Source of the DNA: Acidobacteriota bacterium
Lineage (GTDB): Bacteria; Acidobacteriota; Vicinamibacteria; Vicinamibacterales; Vicinamibacteraceae
Reading direction: 5' to 3'
Assembly (NCBI GenBank): GCA_023418055.1
Contig: JAEZDP010000374.1
Span: 1 to 14,961, forward strand
Length of the DNA stretch: 14,961 bases
A program made the translations under genes and the position numbers. The stretch's first letter is position 1; every line of letters starts with the position of its first letter. The notes under the pieces were generated by a model. It was not told the DNA's origin. It saw only the letters and a program-made list of their open reading frames with translations, and did not search any database. Positions 10,639-14,961 of the stretch are shown here, piece after piece.

Positions 10639-12053
10639 CGCCGCGTCCCCTGACGCCGACGGTGACGCGCGGTGAACGTCTCGCGAGCCATCGGCGGAAA
10701 CGTCCGATACTGTGTCCACCCGGCCAACGGACCTGGCAGCGCTTCGATCTTCCCCTTGCGTGCCAGCAGCCGGAGCATCAGACGACCGGCCCGTCCGACG
10801 AAGCGAAACAGCCAAGGGCGGGTCGCCACCAGCCTGAACCCCCGCAGGCCCAGTCGCACCCACCACGGTCCTTCGCCGGCCGCGATCGAGTCGGCGCGTA
10901 GCGCCAGCAGCATGCGGGGGATGTCGATGCGCACGGGGCACACCTCACGGCACGCGCCGCAGAGACTGCTGGCTTGCGGCAGGTCGGCCCAGGCTTGCCG
11001 TCCGAACGCACCGGGCGTGAACACACTGCCGACCGGGCCCGGGTACACGCTCGCATAGGTGTGTCCGCCCACCTCCTGGTACACCGGACAGGCGTTGAGG
11101 CACGCGCCGCACCGGATGCAGTACAGGATCTCCTCGAGGTCGGTCTGCAGCAGCCGGCTGCGGCCGTTGTCGACGACGACGATGTGCAGGTCGGACGGCC
11201 CATCCGGATCGTCGGGCCGCCGTGGCCCGGTGACGATGTTCGTGTAGACCGTGAGGGGCTGTCCCGTGGCACTACGCGCCAGCACCTGCAGGACGACCGC
11301 CAGATCCGGCATCGACGGCACGACGCGTTCGAGCCCCATCATGGCGACGTGCAAGGGCGGGGCCGTGGTGGTGAGCCGGCCGTTGCCCTCGTTGGTACAC
11401 AGGCAGATGCTGCCCGTATCGGCCACCGCGAAGTTGACGCCGCTGATGCCCATGTCGGCGGCCAGGAACTCGTCCCGCAGCTGGCGCCGCGCGAAGGCCG
11501 TCATCGCGGGGATGTCGGCCACTTCTGCGTCGGTGGCGTGCAGTTCGCGCTGGAAGGTGGCAGCGACGTCGCGTCGCGTCTTGTGGATGATCGGCGCGAT
11601 GATGTGCGACGGATGGTCGTGGTCGAGCTGCACCACGTACTCGCCGAGGTCCGTCTCGACGACGTGCACGCCGTCGGCTTCGAGCACGTCGTTGAGCGCG
11701 ATTTCCTCGGTGACCATCGACTTCGACTTGACCACGCGCTTCACGCCCCGGGCGCGTGCCAGGTCGCGGACGTACGCACACGCGTCCTCCGCCGTCGCGG
11801 CAAAGGTGACGGTCGCGCCAGCCGCTCGCGCCTGCTCGACGAACCTGTCGAGATAGGTGCCCAGGTGCGCGATGGTGTGGGCGCGGATGCGGCGGGCGTG
11901 GTCGCGAATGGCGTCGCCGTCTTGGAGGTCGACAAAGGCCTGTCGCCGCGCAGCCGTCATCCGGCTGGTGCTGACGTCGAGCGCCTCCTGCAGGTTCGCG
12001 TTGTCGATGGCGGCGCGCGCGCGGCGGTGGAACGTGAGCGGGGCGGCGGTCAT
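10635..12053 (-). CDS. lutB: Lactate utilization iron-sulfur protein B
   Basis: This 472-residue protein combines an N-terminal LUD domain with a C-terminal ferredoxin-like domain. LUD features are KSKSMVTEEIALN (about 109-121), ADTGSICLCTNEGNGRL (about 211-227) and the PPLHVAMMGLERV segment (about 232-244). The first 4Fe-4S motif is CIRCGACLNACP (Cys about 312, 315, 318, 322), and the second is CGACREVCP (Cys about 365, 368, 372). The length and order match LutB (YkgF). It is the central electron-transferring subunit of the cytosolic lactate-to-pyruvate oxidation complex. The ATG at 12053 overlaps the lutA stop as ATGA, with GGAG a short distance upstream. The stop overlaps the lutC start in the same way. 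No key cysteine appears to be missing. Confidence 0.96.
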   Translation of the reverse strand: MTAAPLTFHRRARAAIDNANLQEALDVSTSRMTAARRQAFVDLQDGDAIRDHARRIRAHTIAHLGTYLDRFVEQARAAGATVTFAATAEDACAYVRDLARARGVKRVVKSKSMVTEEIALNDVLEADGVHVVETDLGEYVVQLDHDHPSHIIAPIIHKTRRDVAATFQRELHATDAEVADIPAMTAFARRQLRDEFLAADMGISGVNFAVADTGSICLCTNEGNGRLTTTAPPLHVAMMGLERVVPSMPDLAVVLQVLARSATGQPLTVYTNIVTGPRRPDDPDGPSDLHIVVVDNGRSRLLQTDLEEILYCIRCGACLNACPVYQEVGGHTYASVYPGPVGSVFTPGAFGRQAWADLPQASSLCGACREVCPVRIDIPRMLLALRADSIAAGEGPWWVRLGLRGFRLVATRPWLFRFVGRAGRLMLRLLARKGKIEALPGPLAGWTQYRTFPPMARETFTARHRRRQGTRR

Positions 12054-12814
12054 TCCTGCGGCTCCGCGGGCGACAGCACCTCGGCGATGTGACGCACGCG
12101 TGCGCGGCTGCCGGCGCGGTCGAGCCCGCCCTGGATGTGCATCGCGCAGCTCACGTCGGTCACGACCACGGTGTCAGCGCCGGTGGTTTCAATCTGCCGA
12201 CACTTGCGCGCGAGCATCGCCCCCGACACGTCCGGCAGCTTCACGGCGAACAGCCCGCCGAAGCCGCAACACGTGTCGGCCTCGGGCAGCGGCACGAGGC
12301 GTTCGCTGGCGGATGCGAGCAGCGCCCGGGGTTGCGCGTCCACGCCAAGGCCGCGCAGCCCATGGCAGCAGGCATGGTAGGTGAGCGTGCCGGTGGCGTC
12401 AGGCACCTCGGCGCTCACGCCGAGGACGTCCACGAGCATTTCGGTCAGCTCGAAGGTCCGGGCGGCCACGGCCCTTGCGCGGACACCGGCCTCCGGGTCG
12501 TCGGCAAGCAGCAGGGGCGCATGGTGGATGAGCATGTCGGCGCACGATCCCGAGGGCACCACGACCGGCGCGGTCGAGCGGCTGAGCACCTCGATGGTGT
12601 GCCTCGCCATGGCGCGGGCATCAGGACGACTGCCCGCGTTGAACGCCGGCTGCCCGCAGCAGGTCTGTCCCTCGGGCACCTCCACCACCACACCGGCACG
12701 CTCGAGCAGTCGCACGGCCCCCTCGGCCGCGTCCGGACGGAAGTGATCGACGAGACACGTCACGAGCAGTTGCACCCGCGATGGCCGCTCGGGGAGGACA
12801 CGTGCAGAAGACAT
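12050..12814 (-). CDS. lutA: Lactate utilization protein A, CCG-domain iron-sulfur subunit
   Basis: This 254-residue LutA (YkgE) protein has the two cysteine-rich CCG domains (PF02754) found in LutA, GlpC and heterodisulfide reductase subunits. The first contains TCCGQPAFNAG (Cys about 52-53) and SGSCADM (Cys about 91). The second contains YHACCHGLRGLG (about 146-157), TCCGFGG (about 181-187) and VSCAMHI (Cys about 223). It is the first gene of the lut operon and works with LutB and LutC in oxidising L-lactate to pyruvate. The ATG at 12814 is chosen because the longer open frame would run into the divergent oxidoreductase gene. TATCAT on the minus strand lies 11 bases upstream, leaving a leader of only a few bases if it is the -10 box. 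No lutR-type regulator gene is adjacent. Confidence 0.95.
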   Translation of the reverse strand: MSSARVLPERPSRVQLLVTCLVDHFRPDAAEGAVRLLERAGVVVEVPEGQTCCGQPAFNAGSRPDARAMARHTIEVLSRSTAPVVVPSGSCADMLIHHAPLLLADDPEAGVRARAVAARTFELTEMLVDVLGVSAEVPDATGTLTYHACCHGLRGLGVDAQPRALLASASERLVPLPEADTCCGFGGLFAVKLPDVSGAMLARKCRQIETTGADTVVVTDVSCAMHIQGGLDRAGSRARVRHIAEVLSPAEPQE

Positions 12815-12825
12815 CGGACGTCCCG

Positions 12826-12831
12826 ATGATA
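12826..12831 (-). promoter_or_regulatory. Candidate -10 box of the lut operon
   Basis: TATCAT on the minus strand matches the TATAAT consensus at 5 of 6 positions and ends 11 bases before the lutA ATG. The intergenic space is only 34 bp, so the promoter must lie here or inside the divergent gene. No clear -35 box is seen. Confidence 0.4.
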
Positions 12832-12844
12832 CATGCCCAGCCGC

Positions 12845-12850
12845 TACAAT
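12845..12850 (+). promoter_or_regulatory. Candidate -10 box overlapping the ATG of the oxidoreductase gene
   Basis: TACAAT matches the -10 consensus at 5 of 6 positions. It shares its last two bases with the ATG at 12849 and ends 7 bases before an in-frame GTG at 12858. If used, transcription would begin at or next to that GTG, giving a leaderless mRNA and moving the true start three codons downstream. Confidence 0.4.
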
Positions 12851-13853
12851 GGCCGCCGTGACCAACACCGACACTCCCTTCCGCTGGGGCATCCTCGGGG
12901 TGGCCCGCATCAACAGGGCGCTGCTGACGCCGCTCCGGACCGGACGCCATCAGTTGGTGGCCGTCGCCTCGCGCACCGCCGCCCGTGCCGAGGCCTACGC
13001 GGCCGAGCACGGCATCCCCCGTGCCTACGGCGACTACGACGCGCTGCTGGCCGACCCCGACGTGGACGCGGTCTACATCCCCGTGCCCAACAGCCTGCAC
13101 GCCGAACTGGCGATTCGGGCGGCGCACGCCGGCAAACACGTGCTCTGCGAGAAGCCGCTGGCCTTGTCGGCCGACGAGATCCGGGCGATCGCGGCGGCGG
13201 CACGCGACACCGGGCGCGTGATCACCGAGGCGTTCATGTACCGGCATCACCCGGTCGTCACCCGCACCCGCGCGCTCATCGAAGAGGGCGCCATCGGCCG
13301 CGTATTGGGCGTCTATGGCGTCTTCACCTTCACGCACGACCGTCCGCACGACGTGCGTTTCGACCCCGCGCTCGGCGGTGGCAGCTTGTGGGACGTGGGC
13401 TGTTACCCCGTGAGCTTCGCTCGCACGGTCCTCGGCCAGCGCCCGCAGGCCGTGCAGGGCACGGCCGCCTGGAGCGACAGGGGCGTCGACCTGACCTTCT
13501 TCGGGCAACTGCAGTTCAGCGACGGCATCGTCGCGCAGGTCGTCTCGAGCTTCGAGTCGCCGTTTCGCACCGAGATGGAGTTCATCGGCACCGACGGCCG
13601 GCTGCGCGTGCCGCGCCCCTTCAAGCCACACGAACGCGACGTCATCGAACTCATCCGCGGCGACGACGTGCAGAGCATAGAGGTCGCCGGGCCCGCGCTG
13701 TATCAAGGCGAGGTGGACGATGTGGCCGAAGCGGCGGCCACCGGGCGCCCGCCGCTCGTCACACTGGAGGACAGCCTCGACAACACCGAGACGCTCGTCG
13801 CGCTGCTGGCCTCGGCACGAGGCGGGGGCACGGTCAGTCTGCCCGGTCGCTGA
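12849..13853 (+). CDS. Gfo/Idh/MocA family NAD(P)-dependent oxidoreductase
   Basis: This 334-residue cytosolic oxidoreductase probably acts on a sugar or similar polyol with NAD(P). The N-terminal Rossmann fold begins WGILGVARINRALL (about 13-26). The conserved VYIPVPNSLHAE (about 75-86) and CEKPLALS (EKP at 101-103) follow. The second domain contains EAFMYRHHP (about 127-135) and GGGSLWDVGCYPVSF (about 176-190), whose Asp182 and Tyr186 sit where the family's substrate residues lie. The set most resembles the D-xylose dehydrogenase/dihydrodiol dehydrogenase branch. The substrate cannot be read from sequence. The ATG at 12849 has no Shine-Dalgarno sequence and is overlapped by a -10-like TACAAT, so GTG 12858 (331 residues) is a serious alternative start. 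It is divergent from lutA with a 34-bp gap and overlaps the next gene by 20 bp, tail to tail. Confidence 0.92.
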   Translation: MAAVTNTDTPFRWGILGVARINRALLTPLRTGRHQLVAVASRTAARAEAYAAEHGIPRAYGDYDALLADPDVDAVYIPVPNSLHAELAIRAAHAGKHVLCEKPLALSADEIRAIAAAARDTGRVITEAFMYRHHPVVTRTRALIEEGAIGRVLGVYGVFTFTHDRPHDVRFDPALGGGSLWDVGCYPVSFARTVLGQRPQAVQGTAAWSDRGVDLTFFGQLQFSDGIVAQVVSSFESPFRTEMEFIGTDGRLRVPRPFKPHERDVIELIRGDDVQSIEVAGPALYQGEVDDVAEAAATGRPPLVTLEDSLDNTETLVALLASARGGGTVSLPGR

Positions 13854-14961
13854 CGTGCGCCGCGGCACTCGTCAGCAGGCGCTCGCGTCCGCGTCCGTCG
13901 AAGCGGGACAGGTCGGCCTCGCCGCCGCCGGACGGCAGCGAGCGGTGGTACTCGATGCGCGGGTGGTCGTCGGTGAGAATCGGGCCGTCGCCGACGAACG
14001 CGCGCATGGCGTCGGCATCCGCGCTGAACGCCCCGAGCAGCGCGTCGAAGGTGTGCAACTGCACCGAGGCGAGGGCGCGGCGCGTGCGTGGGCTGGAGAC
14101 CTTCTTCTCGAATGCGGCGCGGTCGAGCCGCAGCGGCTGGCGTGTGCCGACCATCAGCGTCCCGCCGTTCCACAGCGTGGCATCGGGGAACACCTCGAGG
14201 AACGTCCGCATGATCAGGCGGTATTCCACCGCTGAACGCTGCCCGATCCACTGCAGCATGACGCCGTTGGTGTCGAGGGCACGCTTGGCGAGCTCGAAGT
14301 ACTCGCGCGAGTAGAGCAGCCCGGCGCCTGCATGTTGGGGCTGGATGATGTCGGCGGTGATGACGTCGTAGGTGGCGTCGCTCAGGAGCAGGAAGTTGCG
14401 CCCATCCGACACCTGCAGCCGCACGTTGGGCTGCCGCAGCACATCGTCGGTCACGTGCGAGAAGAAGTCGGCGCCACGCACCACACTCCCCGAGAGCTCG
14501 ACGACGTCGACGAGGGTGCCCTCGTGTTGAGCCACCGCGCCCGCTGTGGCCCCACCACCGAGCCCGATGACCAGCACGCGCTTCGGGTCGGGATGGATGG
14601 CCATGGGGAAGTGGCCGATCTGCCGGTGCAGCGTGATCATCGGGAGGCTGTCGTTGGCCTGGTGCAGGCCATCGAGGTACATCACGCGGACGTTGCCCGG
14701 GCGGCGATGCACGGCGACCGTCGTCTGCACGCCCTCCTCGCGCCACAGCGCCACCTCGCCCCGCTCGTAGCGCCGCGTGAGCGCGGTGTCGAAGGGATCG
14801 GGCAGCGCGCGCGCGAGCACGACAAAGATCGCGGCGAGTGCGGCCGTGGTGACCAGGCGCCGTGTGGACCGCGGGCCGACGGCGAGAAGGCCGAGGCCCA
14901 TGAGCAGGTAAAGGCCGGCCGCCAGGCCCAGGCTGACGCGGCTGCCGACGAAGGGCAGCAG
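13834..14961 (-). CDS. Membrane-fused spermidine-synthase-like protein, 5' part outside window
   Basis: The frame is open to the right edge, and the extra residues upstream of the internal ATG at 14901 form hydrophobic helix (SLGLAAGLYLLMGLGLL). This is therefore the C-terminal part of a larger protein with N-terminal membrane helices. A further hydrophobic segment (TTAALAAIFVVLARAL) precedes the soluble domain. The soluble domain has the spermidine-synthase/methyltransferase fold, with the SAM-type loop VLVIGLGGGATAG, VDVVELSGSV and VSDGRNFLL, then YDVITADIIQP and YSREYFELAKRAL. The aminopropyltransferase motif DSxDP is replaced by DIIQP, so the catalytic Asp is a Gln. The Asp after the VELS strand is also missing. 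Polyamine synthesis is thus doubtful, as for other membrane-fused members. Its role is unknown. It ends 20 bp inside the Gfo/Idh/MocA gene. Confidence 0.87.
   Translation of the reverse strand: MLPFVGSRVSLGLAAGLYLLMGLGLLAVGPRSTRRLVTTAALAAIFVVLARALPDPFDTALTRRYERGEVALWREEGVQTTVAVHRRPGNVRVMYLDGLHQANDSLPMITLHRQIGHFPMAIHPDPKRVLVIGLGGGATAGAVAQHEGTLVDVVELSGSVVRGADFFSHVTDDVLRQPNVRLQVSDGRNFLLLSDATYDVITADIIQPQHAGAGLLYSREYFELAKRALDTNGVMLQWIGQRSAVEYRLIMRTFLEVFPDATLWNGGTLMVGTRQPLRLDRAAFEKKVSSPRTRRALASVQLHTFDALLGAFSADADAMRAFVGDGPILTDDHPRIEYHRSLPSGGGEADLSRFDGRGRERLLTSAAAHVSDRAD

Noticed and set aside
10639..10941. N-terminal extension of the lutC frame by 101 codons
   Set aside because: It lies entirely inside lutB. 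The ATG at 10638 gives the family length, an ATGA overlap and a ribosome binding site.
12833..14314. Long frames (493 codons on +, and 415 codons on - from 13868) across the Gfo/Idh/MocA gene
   Set aside because: Both are Arg/Ala/Gly-rich without motifs, while the oxidoreductase frame carries all family signatures.

Overview
The window is compact, protein-coding DNA of about two-thirds G+C by eye. It has no RNA genes, insertion sequences, CRISPR arrays or phage genes. The gene content and sequence style suggest a free-living, aerobic, GC-rich bacterium, possibly an Acidobacteriota of the Vicinamibacteria type. This assignment is an impression from protein style and rests on no marker gene.

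Layout, left to right. The 3' end of folE (GTP cyclohydrolase I) enters from the left edge on the + strand. It meets, tail to tail, a block of five minus-strand genes. In transcription order these are a MoxR/Mg-chelatase-I-like AAA+ ATPase, a VWA (MIDAS) protein, a P2-type cation (Ca2+-like) ATPase, a stand-alone LON substrate-binding-domain protein and a DUF2254 membrane protein. The only sizeable gap in the block is about 184 bp between the VWA gene and the P-type ATPase. It holds an array of 8-bp purine-rich repeats and a short run of 7-bp repeats. A glycerophosphodiester phosphodiesterase gene is divergent from the AAA+ gene, separated by 19 bp that look like a symmetric two-way promoter.

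The next block is a tightly coupled minus-strand operon: lutA, lutB, lutC, a small membrane-anchored TPR-like protein and a polytopic membrane protein. Each gene overlaps the next by 4 bp (ATGA or GTGA). LutABC is the iron-sulfur/LUD-domain complex that oxidises L-lactate to pyruvate. The last two genes are unrecognised, and their coupling to lutABC is the best candidate here for an undescribed functional association. A Gfo/Idh/MocA-family oxidoreductase is divergent from lutA, only 34 bp away. It overlaps, tail to tail, a membrane-fused spermidine-synthase-like gene that runs off the right edge and lacks the usual catalytic Asp motif.

Recurring traits are start codons coupled to upstream stops, tail-to-tail overlaps of 8, 101 and 20 bp, and -10-like hexamers placed 6-7 bases before start codons. 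The last suggests leaderless transcripts at the two divergent junctions. Most long antisense ORFs are GC-driven shadows and were left out.
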